A DNA stretch of 64,000 nt from an uncultured Chloroflexota bacterium (GTDB lineage: Bacteria > Chloroflexota > Anaerolineae > UBA4142 > SHND01): contig CALMZO010000436.1 in assembly GCA_937870825.1 (NCBI GenBank), positions 62,001 through 126,000 on the forward strand, given 5' to 3'. Positions 49,056 through 57,339 of this stretch are shown here, piece by piece. The notes beneath the pieces were generated by a model. It worked only from the letters and a program-made list of their open reading frames with translations, was not told the DNA's origin and searched no databases. A program made the translations under genes and the position numbers. Within the stretch, counting starts at the first letter, position 1, and each line of letters opens with the position of its first letter.

Positions 49056-51149
49056 CTATTTTTGCCGCAACAGTCGCGATGAATTCGCGAGAATTCCCAA
49101 ATCGGGCAGCGACTGGGCGGCGGCGGCGAGAATCGGCGGCAAAAAGCCGAATGCCGCGAGCGTGAGACCGACGATATTGTAAACTGCCGTGAACGCCAAA
49201 TTCGTTTTCACCACGCGCATCGTTCGGCGCGCGATGCGTAACACATCGGGAACGAGTGTCCAATCGTCGCGCATCAGCGCCACATGCGCGGCTTCGAGCG
49301 CAATGTCCGTTCCCGCCGCGCCCATCGCAATCCCCACATTCGCTTGTGCCAACGCGGGCGCGTCGTTCACCCCATCGCCCACCATGACAACGACGTGCTT
49401 TTGTTTTTGATATTCGCGCACAATCGCGATTTTGTCTTGCGGCAATAGATTCGCCCGATACGCGACGCCGAGTTGTTGGGCGAGCGCGGAGGCAGTGCGT
49501 TCGTTGTCGCCTGTCAACAATTCAATTCTCCGGATGCCGAGCGCGCGCAATTGTTTTAGAGCGTCAGGCACTTCGGGGCGCAGGGTGTCCGATGCGGCAA
49601 GCACGCCGACCAGTTCATCTTGCACAGCAACGTACAAGAGCGTCTTGCCTTGCGCTTCCAAATGCTGCGCGTTTTGATTGGCGTCTGCGCCGGGAATCAA
49701 ACGCGCGTTGCCGACGGCGATGTGTTTGTCACTCACTTGCGCGCGGATGCCCATACCGGGAATGGACTGGAATTCGCGTGACGGGGCGAGCGCGAGATTT
49801 TTTTCTTTCGCCAAAGCGCGCACGGCTTGGCCGAGCGGATGTTCCGAATCGCGTTCGGCTGAGGCAGCGAGCGTCAACAATTCTATTTCGCCGATGCCGT
49901 TCAACGAAACGACGTCGGTGATTTGCGGCTTACCCAGCGTAAGAGTTCCCGTCTTGTCGAGCAGCACGACATCGGCGCGCGCCAATGCTTCAAGATATTT
50001 TCCGCCTTTGATTAAAAGGCCGCGCTGTGCCGCCGCGCCGACAGAGGCGAGAATCGCAATGGGCGTCGCCAACGCGATGGAACACGAACACGCGATGACC
50101 AGCACGGCGGCGGTTGCCAATGGGTTGCGACTGATGAGAAACGTGATTGCGGCGAGGGCTGTGACAATTGGCAAATAGTACGTGGTGAATTTGTCCGCAA
50201 AGCGCTGCACATCCGCGCGATTCGCTTCCGCTTCTTCCACCAGTTTGATGATGTGTCCAAATGTCGTATCTGCGCCAATGTGTGTCGCACGCACGCGCAG
50301 ACTCCCAAGTTGCGCGATGGTTGCGGCGAATACATTCGCGCCGACGCTCACTTCGACGGGCATGGACTCGCCGGTGATGGCAGATTGATTGACAGTGGCT
50401 TGGCCCTCAAGCACTTGGCCATCTACCGGAATTTTTTCGCCGGGACGTACGACAACGGCATCGCCCACGCGCACCTCCTCAATGGGCAATTCGATTTCTT
50501 GGCTGTCGCGCTCGACGCGCGCAGTTTGCGGCGCGAGCGCCGTCAGGTTTTTCACCGCGCGGCGCGCCCGTTCCGTTGTAAAGTTTTCGACGTATTCGCC
50601 GACGTACATGAAACAAATCACGACGGCGGCAGTCGCCCATTGTCCCACCGCGAGCGCGGCAAGCACGCCGAGCGACATGAGCATATGCGACGTAATTTGA
50701 CGATGCAGCGCGCTGCGGATGACGTTGCGGAAAATGGGCAAGCCCGCGAGAAGCACCGATGCCGCGCCGAGCCAGAACGGAACGCGTGCGGTGAGCGCTT
50801 CGAACAAGCCCAGCCATTCACCCACGACGACGATGAATAATACGAATCCAAACACAACCGCGAATAACGTGAGAATGCGTTTGGTAAAATCTTCCGTTGT
50901 GCGCCGTTCTGATTCTGATTTCGCGCGGTCCATCTCTGGTACCGAATATCCTGCATCCGCGACCGCTTTACGAATGACGGGCATTTCAACGCGCGCAGGG
51001 TCGAGGCGAATCACTGCTTTTTCGGACGCGAGAAAAACATTCACCGCTGCGACGCCCTGCAAGCTCGCAATCGCGTGCTGAACATGCTGCGTACACTCGG
51101 CGCAGTCCATTCCTTTGATGGGAACTTCAATTGTTTTTAATTCTGTCAT
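49056..51149 (-). CDS. Heavy-metal translocating P1B-type ATPase (Zn/Cd/Pb exporter-like)
   Basis: The 697-residue pump has an N-terminal HMA domain with CxxC in GMDCAECTQHV, actuator TGES, phosphorylation site LLDKTGTLTLGKP, GDGVNDAPALA and eight membrane helices. Its C-terminus SLPDLGILANSSRLLR is typical of Zn/Cd/Pb ATPases. The transmembrane metal site reads CSC in VIACSCSIALATP instead of the usual CPC. Regulation by the upstream CmtR-like repressor fits Cd/Pb export. The ATG at 51149 has GGAGGAAAG before it and overlaps the LspA-like gene. Confidence 0.93.
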   Translation of the reverse strand: MTELKTIEVPIKGMDCAECTQHVQHAIASLQGVAAVNVFLASEKAVIRLDPARVEMPVIRKAVADAGYSVPEMDRAKSESERRTTEDFTKRILTLFAVVFGFVLFIVVVGEWLGLFEALTARVPFWLGAASVLLAGLPIFRNVIRSALHRQITSHMLMSLGVLAALAVGQWATAAVVICFMYVGEYVENFTTERARRAVKNLTALAPQTARVERDSQEIELPIEEVRVGDAVVVRPGEKIPVDGQVLEGQATVNQSAITGESMPVEVSVGANVFAATIAQLGSLRVRATHIGADTTFGHIIKLVEEAEANRADVQRFADKFTTYYLPIVTALAAITFLISRNPLATAAVLVIACSCSIALATPIAILASVGAAAQRGLLIKGGKYLEALARADVVLLDKTGTLTLGKPQITDVVSLNGIGEIELLTLAASAERDSEHPLGQAVRALAKEKNLALAPSREFQSIPGMGIRAQVSDKHIAVGNARLIPGADANQNAQHLEAQGKTLLYVAVQDELVGVLAASDTLRPEVPDALKQLRALGIRRIELLTGDNERTASALAQQLGVAYRANLLPQDKIAIVREYQKQKHVVVMVGDGVNDAPALAQANVGIAMGAAGTDIALEAAHVALMRDDWTLVPDVLRIARRTMRVVKTNLAFTAVYNIVGLTLAAFGFLPPILAAAAQSLPDLGILANSSRLLRQK

Positions 51150-51570
51150 CTTTCCTCCGTAACCGATACATCATCACGCTTGCGCCCGTGAGCAACGCGA
51201 TGTCTGCCAGATTGAACGCGCGTCCCATGACGAAATAATCTACGGGATAGCCCACTCGAAAACCATCCGCCAAATTGCCGAGCAGTCCGCCGATTAACGA
51301 ACTGATTCCGACACCATAAAGCGCATCGTAAGTGTCGCGCATTTTCCAGCGCAAAAAAATGGGAATCAACACAATCGCCAAGAGCGTGAAAAAGCCATTC
51401 GTTTCCAGAGCGCCGCCGCTGGGTCCGTCGAAACGCATTACACCGAGCCAATCGGGAATGAACATCACGGACGCGCCGATGGGCAGCGCGAGTTCAATCA
51501 ACAGGTCCAAGATCTGGTCCGCAGCAAGAATGCCGAAAGACAACGCGGTGTAGCGATTGATGTTCCACAT
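51127..51570 (-). CDS. Divergent LspA-like protein
   Basis: The 147-residue membrane protein resembles signal peptidase II: ISSLIGGLLGNLADGFRVGY, VDYFVMGRAFNLADIALLTG keep both Asp positions expected for the catalytic dyad. It is shorter and more diverged than the LspA at 48516. It lies between the repressor and the ATPase, overlapping the latter by 23 bases. LspA homologues (PbrC) accompany lead-resistance ATPases in other bacteria. Confidence 0.78.
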   Translation of the reverse strand: MWNINRYTALSFGILAADQILDLLIELALPIGASVMFIPDWLGVMRFDGPSGGALETNGFFTLLAIVLIPIFLRWKMRDTYDALYGVGISSLIGGLLGNLADGFRVGYPVDYFVMGRAFNLADIALLTGASVMMYRLRRKDDRIKNN

Positions 51571-51578
51571 GGTTGAAA

Positions 51579-51974
51579 CTAACGCGCGCGCTGTTTGCTT
51601 GCGCCACTGCGAACCGTCCGTGCCTTGGGCTGGCGCGGTTTTGATGTTTCGTAATGCACACACTCGTACACGCCCTTGGCGACGTCCGCGAGGATTTCGT
51701 CCGCGAGGCGCAGCAAGTGCGCGATGCGTTTGTCGCTCAACGCATACGACACAAAACGCCCCTCCTGTGTCGTTATCACCAAGCCACAGTCGCGCAAACA
51801 GGCGAGATGATTGGAGGTATTCGGCTGTGACAATCCCGTTTGCGCGACGATGTCGCCGACGGTGCGGGGTCCATCCAACAAAGCGCGTAAGATGGCAAGA
51901 CGCGACGAATCCGAAAAACCGCGAAACAGTTTCGCTTCAAGTCCGATTGCCTGCGCGTTTCGAGTTAAAAGCAT
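51579..51974 (-). CDS. ArsR-family metal-sensing repressor (CmtR-like)
   Basis: The 131-residue protein has an ArsR winged helix (FSDSSRLAILRALLDGPRTV, GDIVAQTGLSQPNTSNHLAC). The recognition helix ends CLRDCGLV, matching the paired Cys of the Cd/Pb sensor CmtR, and a further Cys in GVYECVHYET could complete the site. In CmtR, metal binding releases the operator. A near-consensus promoter with a palindrome lies just upstream. Confidence 0.9.
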   Translation of the reverse strand: MLLTRNAQAIGLEAKLFRGFSDSSRLAILRALLDGPRTVGDIVAQTGLSQPNTSNHLACLRDCGLVITTQEGRFVSYALSDKRIAHLLRLADEILADVAKGVYECVHYETSKPRQPKARTVRSGASKQRAR

Positions 51975-51995
51975 TTTTATTCCTCTCGTATAATC

Positions 51996-52042
51996 ATATC
52001 ATTATGTAGTGATATTATATTCAAAAAGAGAACCGCCGTCAA
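51996..52042 (-). promoter_or_regulatory. Promoter and operator of the metal operon
   Basis: On the - strand TTGACG (52042-52037) and TATAAT (52019-52014) are separated by exactly 17 bases. The palindrome ATATCA-N8-TGATAT (51996-52015) abuts and overlaps the -10 box, as expected for an ArsR-type operator. GAGAGGAATAAAA before the ATG is the ribosome site. Confidence 0.85.
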
Positions 52043-52052
52043 GACGGTTCTC
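52023..52052 (-). terminator. Terminator-like hairpin overlapping the -35 box
   Basis: On the - strand GAGAACCG and CGGTTCTC form an eight-base stem followed by TTTTT. The loop contains the TTGACG box. It may end transcripts arriving from the right and insulate the operon. Confidence 0.65.
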
Positions 52053-52502
52053 GAAAGAGCAAACGGGTTTTTCGAGCTAACCCAGCCAATGTGTGGCTCG
52101 TGCGGTCACAGGAACGGCGCAGTTTCTCGCCATCGGTCAAGGGCATCAGATGGTTACAATATCAATTGACCGGTGTTCTTTACTGCGCTTGATGAGCGGG
52201 TCATCAACCGCGCCAAAATGTTCAAGGATGCCAAGATTGGTCTGCCGGGACATGGTTCACCTCGGGGCAGAGATGAACCATCATCGCACTACCGCACAAG
52301 ATTTATCAACTCACATTATGCAGGAACTACTTGTGGCGAGGTTTTCAAACGCCAATCTAGGCGAATCGAAACGAAGTCACGCGAATTTTTAGAATTTTTC
52401 GTGCAGATTCGCTAGATTCGTGCAAATTCGCGTTTCCGTCTCTGCGCACTAGCGTTGTTTTTATTGGTCAGGCGTAACATCAGTCATTAAGACGCGATTG
52501 CC
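52053..52502. other. Gene-free stretch, only low-complexity remnants
   Basis: No supported gene is present. Short frames on the + strand (for example 52173-52415) match nothing recognised. Near 52400-52435 a run of AATTTTTCGTGCAGATTCGC / GATTCGTGCAAATTCGCG forms imperfect repeats like other intergenic elements of this window. Confidence 0.6.
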
Positions 52503-52709
52503 CTACACAACCTCGCGCACGAATGGCGCGAACGCCAACGCGGTGTGTCCGCCGCCCGTCGGAACATCCAACACGCGCCAATCCTTTTGCGGTTGAATCA
52601 ATTCGACGAGCCGTTTCAAACTTTCACCTTGCGCGTGAACAATACTTGCGGCGTACCCTTGCGCGTGCGCGTCGTATTGGTGTTTGACCAAATCTTTGGT
52701 ATCTGCCAT
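52503..52709 (-). pseudogene. N-terminal fragment of a class I methyltransferase
   Basis: The frame (ADTKDLVKHQYDAHAQGYAA, SIVHAQGESLKRLVELIQPQ, WRVLDVPTGGGHTALAFAPF) aligns with the first ~68 residues of the methyltransferase at 46524 and then stops. The missing rest resembles the C-terminal fragment at 46146, on the same strand and in the right order. Confidence 0.8.
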
Positions 52710-52710
52710 T

Positions 52711-54414
52711 TCATTTCTCTGATAAAAGATACACTGCGCCGCCGAATTGCGGCAAACGCGCGAGACCTGCCTCCCAGTTTTTACTTGGCGCATCCAGCGC
52801 GCGCGCTAGTGTTTCATCACCCATGATGACAATCCCTTCGTCAAAGCGTTCGCGCAAGAATTTCAAGGTAGCGGGGTCAACGTCTTGGGCGGATGAAGCG
52901 ACGATAAAGTGTGACGCGTTGAGCGCGGCTTCGAGTGATTGCGGCGATGAGACAACCATTGCCAAGCGGTCACCGAATACGCGCGCGTATTGTGTTGCGT
53001 CGAACCAATTTGGCGGATATTCCGCCGCGCGCGATTCTGCGAGCGCCTTGTACATTGCGCGCGGCGCGACGACGAGGGCGATTTCGCGCAAATAGGGCGG
53101 CGAGATTTTTTCGCGCGCGCGCAGCATGGGAAACGCGCGCTCGACGGCGATTTGCATTGTGTGTACATCGTACGTTGTCGGACGCGCGTAATTTTCCAAA
53201 CCCTGCTGCTTGACATTGTAATTCCACGCGAAAATGCCCCACACCTCTCCGCCCGCGCGCCCGGGTAAATCATACAGCAGCAGCAAATTCGTCACCGCGT
53301 CGGGAAGGGCGAGCGGGGATGGCGACTCCTGCGCGAGGCCCCACGCATTCACCCCCCCCCACAACGCAAGCGGTTTTTTGTAGATTCGCGAATAGCGTCC
53401 AATCGTCGTGAGAAACAATTTCAATTGCGCGCGTTCGTCAGGCGTCGCGGGTTTCGTCGCCAAGTCGTCGTGCAGATACGCGTCGAACGTGACGACAAAA
53501 TTTTCGGGCGTTTGCGAAAACAATTTTTCAACGTCGGGCAAACCCCACACGCGCCGCGCGGTATCGCCGCCGTGAAAGGACATGGTGGTTAGTAGTTGCG
53601 GGTTGAGCCGCCGCCATTCGTTCGCGCTCCACGCGGCATAGTCGGCAATCACTCCCGATTGAAATTCGCCGAGCATCCACATCTCTGCTTGAGATAGTGC
53701 GTCCATCGTTTTTCCGTACCTGCGCGCGAATTCATTTTTCGCGTGCGCGGAAAAATCCCCACCCATCGGCTCATCCGCGAGCGAGAGCATGATAATCACA
53801 TCGCGGTACGGTTCGACATATTCGCGCTGGACCCACGCGTAATAGCGCGCAATGTCTGCGCGATACTGCGGCGAGTACGGTGAGGCAGTGTAGCCGCTGT
53901 CGTAGAGGTTCAAGCGCGAACCGTCAAACGACAAACGTAAATCGTTTGGATAATTTTTGTTCCATACGTCACCCATTTGGATTTGATAACCGATGGGGAG
54001 AATGACTTGTGTTTCGGTTTCGCGCGCCGCGTCCAACGCGCGCGTGATTGCGTCTGCCATCGCGCGCGCGTCGTTGTACAACGCATCATTTTCATTCTGC
54101 AATGCCGCGTACACTCCGTACGACATTCCGGGTTCCACTTTTTGCGCGTCCACCTCGCCGGGATTGTTGTGTCCAATCCAAACCGCGTTCGCGCCGTTCG
54201 CGCGCATCATGGCAAAATCGTCGCGCATTTTTTCAAACGACGCTTCGGGATATGCTTCGTACGCCCAGCCGGTTTTGAGATTGGAGAGTGGCGACTTGAG
54301 ACTAGGGATTGGTGAGGGCGACGGAGATGCTGTGATGGAGAGCGGGCGAGAGGGGATGTTGGAATTGCAGGCGAGAAGGAAAAGGAGAAAAAACGGGACG
54401 AGAACGCGGAACAT
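52711..54414 (-). CDS. Lipoprotein, glycoside hydrolase-like (TIM-barrel)
   Basis: The 567-residue protein starts with a lipoprotein signal (VLVPFFLLFLLACNS, lipobox Cys16) and a Ser/Pro linker encoded partly by low-complexity GATTGG-type DNA. The core GWAYEAYPEASFEKMRDDFA, ANGANAVWIGHNNPGEVD and VIIMLSLADEPMGGDFSAHA resembles glycosidases of the GH5/GH42 clan, with Glu in LADEP as a plausible catalytic residue. It would be anchored outside the membrane. The family is not certain. Confidence 0.6.
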   Translation of the reverse strand: MFRVLVPFFLLFLLACNSNIPSRPLSITASPSPSPIPSLKSPLSNLKTGWAYEAYPEASFEKMRDDFAMMRANGANAVWIGHNNPGEVDAQKVEPGMSYGVYAALQNENDALYNDARAMADAITRALDAARETETQVILPIGYQIQMGDVWNKNYPNDLRLSFDGSRLNLYDSGYTASPYSPQYRADIARYYAWVQREYVEPYRDVIIMLSLADEPMGGDFSAHAKNEFARRYGKTMDALSQAEMWMLGEFQSGVIADYAAWSANEWRRLNPQLLTTMSFHGGDTARRVWGLPDVEKLFSQTPENFVVTFDAYLHDDLATKPATPDERAQLKLFLTTIGRYSRIYKKPLALWGGVNAWGLAQESPSPLALPDAVTNLLLLYDLPGRAGGEVWGIFAWNYNVKQQGLENYARPTTYDVHTMQIAVERAFPMLRAREKISPPYLREIALVVAPRAMYKALAESRAAEYPPNWFDATQYARVFGDRLAMVVSSPQSLEAALNASHFIVASSAQDVDPATLKFLRERFDEGIVIMGDETLARALDAPSKNWEAGLARLPQFGGAVYLLSEK

Positions 54415-54447
54415 GATGCGCGAGATTATAACAGAGGATGCGCGAGT

Positions 54448-54954
54448 TCATTTCTTGCGCGGGCGTCCGCGTGGGCGCTTGGGCGGTTTCGCGCGTTCGT
54501 ACGCACGCGCGCGTTCGAGGTCAAAGCCACTGCGATGATACGCGTCGAAGGAAATTTTCTGATCCACCTGCGCGGCGTCGGGAAAGTTCTGGCGAAAGCG
54601 TCGCGCAAGGTCCAGCATCGTTCTGGAATATTCAACATCGCGCGCAAGATGCTCGCTCAGTTTGTCAACAAAGACGAGTGCGTTCGCAGTTCCATTTTCA
54701 AATTCCGTAATCGCATCGCCCAATCGCCAATAACGCATCACATCACCGGAATGTTGGCGAGGCAGGAGCTCGCGCAATGTTTCGACGAGCGCGCGATAAT
54801 TTTGTTCCAACTCGCCGCGCGCGGTTTCGAGTTCATGCTTGTCGAGCGATTTTTCAAACCAGACGCCCATCGGGAGCGCGGCGCGAAAAATGACGTGACC
54901 ATTTTCGTCACGCTGCGGCTGCATGTTGACCGCGACGCGAATGCCTGGCGTCAT
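54448..54954 (-). CDS. Hypothetical protein with DUF1016_N-like helices and AT-hook tail
   Basis: The 168-residue protein has an N-terminal strand region (GIRVAVNMQPQRDENGHVIF) and a long helix. The segment MRYWRLGDAITEFENGTANA, LVFVDKLSEHLARDVEYSRT resembles the winged-helix N-terminus of YhcG/DUF1016 nucleases. The C-terminus KPPKRPRGRPRKK is an AT-hook-like DNA-binding tail. No nuclease core is present. The start overlaps the stop of the GHKL ATPase (ATGA), so the two act together. Confidence 0.6.
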   Translation of the reverse strand: MTPGIRVAVNMQPQRDENGHVIFRAALPMGVWFEKSLDKHELETARGELEQNYRALVETLRELLPRQHSGDVMRYWRLGDAITEFENGTANALVFVDKLSEHLARDVEYSRTMLDLARRFRQNFPDAAQVDQKISFDAYHRSGFDLERARAYERAKPPKRPRGRPRKK

Positions 54955-56477
54955 AAGCGTTCGCCCCACAACGCGAAAAATTTTCGCTGCAAGTCCAGCA
55001 CTTGGCGCCAATGCGGTTCTTCGCTTTGGTTCTCCATCGTAAATTCAATCACACTCAAGCACACGCACTTGAACACATGATAGTTGAGATTGTTGGATTG
55101 CGCGGCTTTGCGATACGCGGGATGCGCGATGTTGAGCACAACCGTCGTGCCGTCGAACCACGATTCTTCGTTCTTGTCGTCGCGCGCCTCTTCTAAAATA
55201 TGCACGCCGCCGCGAATGACGCGCGGGCGCATTTCCCCGGTCATCGCTTCGCCGGGCGTCATCAACAACTCGCGTTGCTGTTCTTCAAACGTGCGTTCGT
55301 TTTCTTTTTGTTCTTGCTCGCGCGCTTCGAGTTCTTCGGCGTCGAGTCTGATTTGGACGCGTTCCTCACCCGCAATGAGTTCGCCGTTCGGATTCAACGC
55401 GACGGCATCTTGGCGTCCATGCGAAGCAAACATCGAGAGTTCGGGCATGTTCCGAAAGATGGCGTTGATTTCGCGTTCGGCGTTGGCAAAGTGGGACGCG
55501 GCTTTGCGCGGCGCGCGCTCAATCAATTTATTTTTTTCGAGCCACAACGTAAATTCATTTTGCGCGCGTTTGAAAAATGTCTCCCACCGTTTGTTGCCTT
55601 TGATGAAACGCCCTTTGTCCGTCGTCACCGCTTCAATCAAGTACGGCGCTTCAATCCAGCCAAAAATTTGCTCCTTGTCGCGCGGCTCTTTTTTCAAATA
55701 CGCGCGCTCGATGACTTTGCCGTACGTGCAAAGCATGATGCCCGGCGGGATTGGCGGTTCGTCGTTCCCCGTGTACACGCCGAACCAACCGAACGCTTTG
55801 GTCTGGTTTTGAATTTTGACGCTCATTTCTTGAAAATGCGCGAGTTTGTTTTCGAGGGCGCTTTCCAAAAGTTGTTTGCCGTCGAGTTCGAGTGCGACGC
55901 CTTTTTCATAACGCGAAATAATTTCGGGATACTGTTTGCGAATGCCTCGATCAATCAACGGATAAAAATGTTCGTACATCCAGCGTTGAATGAGTTTGCG
56001 CGAATAAAAATGTTTTGATTCGCCGCCGAGATACAAAGTGACTTTGGTGCCCTGATGGTCGAGTGAGGGCAATTCGTGTTCAAACACCTGGTACGGCGCG
56101 TCGTCGCCTTTCAAGTGCCAATCGGAATAACCGCGCCATTCTTTCGAACAGGTCTCGGTGACGACGTGCGTACAAAAATTCAGCGCGAGTTTCGCGCCTT
56201 GACCCGCAAAGCCAATGCCCGTCCCGCGCCGTTTCGACGATGCCGCAAAGTCATGATAGTTTTTGAACTGGGCTTCGTTCATTCCATGCCCATCGTCTTC
56301 GACAATCACGCGTCCATGCTCCGCGTCGTACTGAATGTTGATTTTGGTCGCGTGCGCGTCGAGCGCGTTTGCCACGAGTTCGAGCAATGTCGCAATCTGC
56401 GGCGCGAAATCGTATTGGTCTTGGATGTTCTGCACGAGGCGGCGGACGTTGACGCCGGATTTGGATTGATAAGACAT
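54951..56477 (-). CDS. GHKL-fold ATPase (Hsp90/MutL-type) of unknown function
   Basis: The 508-residue protein has an N-terminal HATPase: LLELVANALDAHATKINIQY (N box, about 31-50), VEDDGHGMNEAQF (G1) and RRGTGIGFAGQGAKLAL (G2). A middle domain with GTKVTLYLGGESKHFY and a long charged helix (about 375-405, coiled coil likely) follow. It is neither MutL, Hsp90 nor a topoisomerase by its C-terminal part. It is cotranscribed with an AT-hook protein, suggesting DNA-directed activity. Confidence 0.75.
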   Translation of the reverse strand: MSYQSKSGVNVRRLVQNIQDQYDFAPQIATLLELVANALDAHATKINIQYDAEHGRVIVEDDGHGMNEAQFKNYHDFAASSKRRGTGIGFAGQGAKLALNFCTHVVTETCSKEWRGYSDWHLKGDDAPYQVFEHELPSLDHQGTKVTLYLGGESKHFYSRKLIQRWMYEHFYPLIDRGIRKQYPEIISRYEKGVALELDGKQLLESALENKLAHFQEMSVKIQNQTKAFGWFGVYTGNDEPPIPPGIMLCTYGKVIERAYLKKEPRDKEQIFGWIEAPYLIEAVTTDKGRFIKGNKRWETFFKRAQNEFTLWLEKNKLIERAPRKAASHFANAEREINAIFRNMPELSMFASHGRQDAVALNPNGELIAGEERVQIRLDAEELEAREQEQKENERTFEEQQRELLMTPGEAMTGEMRPRVIRGGVHILEEARDDKNEESWFDGTTVVLNIAHPAYRKAAQSNNLNYHVFKCVCLSVIEFTMENQSEEPHWRQVLDLQRKFFALWGERL

Positions 56478-56549
56478 GGAGACTGGAGATTGGAGATTTT
56501 TGAATTGCGGTCTGCGATATGTGCAGAGATCGTTCTGTAACGCGAATGA

Positions 56550-56777
56550 TTACGCGAGCGAATACACTGGCACGGCGATGGTATGCTGTGGTTCGGTTTC
56601 GTGTGTGGCGATTTCGTCCATCATGTCGAGAACATCAGGCGCGAAATAAATCTCGCCGCATTGCGAACACACTTCAGCGGGAACATCCTCGAAAATATAA
56701 ACATGCTCACCCCACTGGTGAACATGGCGAATTTTCTTTTTTTGAACGGTGCCTTGGCAAAAATAACAACGGGTCAT
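56550..56777 (-). CDS. YgiT/MqsA-type zinc-finger antitoxin
   Basis: The 75-residue protein has CxxC...CxxC in TRCYFCQGTVQKKK and VPAEVCSQCGEIYFAPDVLD, the MqsA-type zinc finger that usually precedes or replaces a helix-turn-helix antitoxin. Partners are often DUF4258 toxins. Here the start overlaps the stop of a truncated DUF4258 frame. Confidence 0.88.
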   Translation of the reverse strand: MTRCYFCQGTVQKKKIRHVHQWGEHVYIFEDVPAEVCSQCGEIYFAPDVLDMMDEIATHETEPQHTIAVPVYSLA

Positions 56778-56893
56778 TGTTCAACCTCTTTTCGGACACG
56801 CCAATCAATCCATTCATTTGGGTCGGGACGATAGACGGTGATGATGATTATAACATCGCGCGCCAGACCACAAACGGTGTGAATGGGTTTCTG
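56774..56893 (-). pseudogene. C-terminal remnant of a DUF4258 toxin gene
   Basis: Directly upstream of the YgiT gene the frame RLQKPIHTVCGLARDVIIII, TVYRPDPNEWIDWRVRKEVE matches the C-terminal third of DUF4258 proteins. A stop codon blocks the frame upstream and the next 60 bases belong to the HigA junction, so the toxin is truncated and presumably dead while its antitoxin remains. Confidence 0.65.
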
Positions 56894-56955
56894 CAATCGT
56901 CAACCCAACCAACTCTTTTTCGCGATAGTCTAGAATGATTCCGTCTGCGCGCATC

Positions 56956-57333
56956 TCAAACCGCTTGCGCCACCGCATATGGCTGAATCAAAACGCGCGG
57001 GTCGAGTCCCAAACCGCTATGTAAGCGTCGAATCATTTCGAGTGTGAGTGGGCGACGCCGATTCAAAATTTCCGCGACGCGCGCGCGGCTGCCAAGATAC
57101 GGCTCCAAATCGCGACGCGCCAAACCGCGACTTTCGATGTAATAGTTGATTGCTTCGATGGGGTCAGGTTGAGGAATCGGCTCGTGTTGCGCTTCGTATG
57201 CTTCGACCAACGTTGTCAAAACATCGAGGCGGTCTCCAGCGAGTGTATTTGGTTTTGCCTCAAAAAGACGCTCAATTTCCTTGAGCGCGGCTTGATAGTC
57301 GCGTTTGGTTTTGATTGGGCGAATGGCGTTCAT
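56956..57333 (-). CDS. higA: HigA-like antitoxin (XRE-type)
   Basis: The 125-residue protein begins NAIRPIKTKRDYQAALKEIE, typical of the HigA group with an N-terminal extension, and has an XRE-like helix-turn-helix in GLARRDLEPYLGSRARVAEI, LNRRRPLTLEMIRRLHSGLG. It would bind and inhibit the HigB toxin encoded just upstream and repress the operon. Confidence 0.9.
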   Translation of the reverse strand: MNAIRPIKTKRDYQAALKEIERLFEAKPNTLAGDRLDVLTTLVEAYEAQHEPIPQPDPIEAINYYIESRGLARRDLEPYLGSRARVAEILNRRRPLTLEMIRRLHSGLGLDPRVLIQPYAVAQAV

Positions 57334-57339
57334 AATCTC

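Noticed and set aside
52173-52415. 80-residue frame on the + strand in the gap right of the metal operon
   Set aside because: No ribosome site or recognisable motif, and the end runs through low-complexity repeat sequence.
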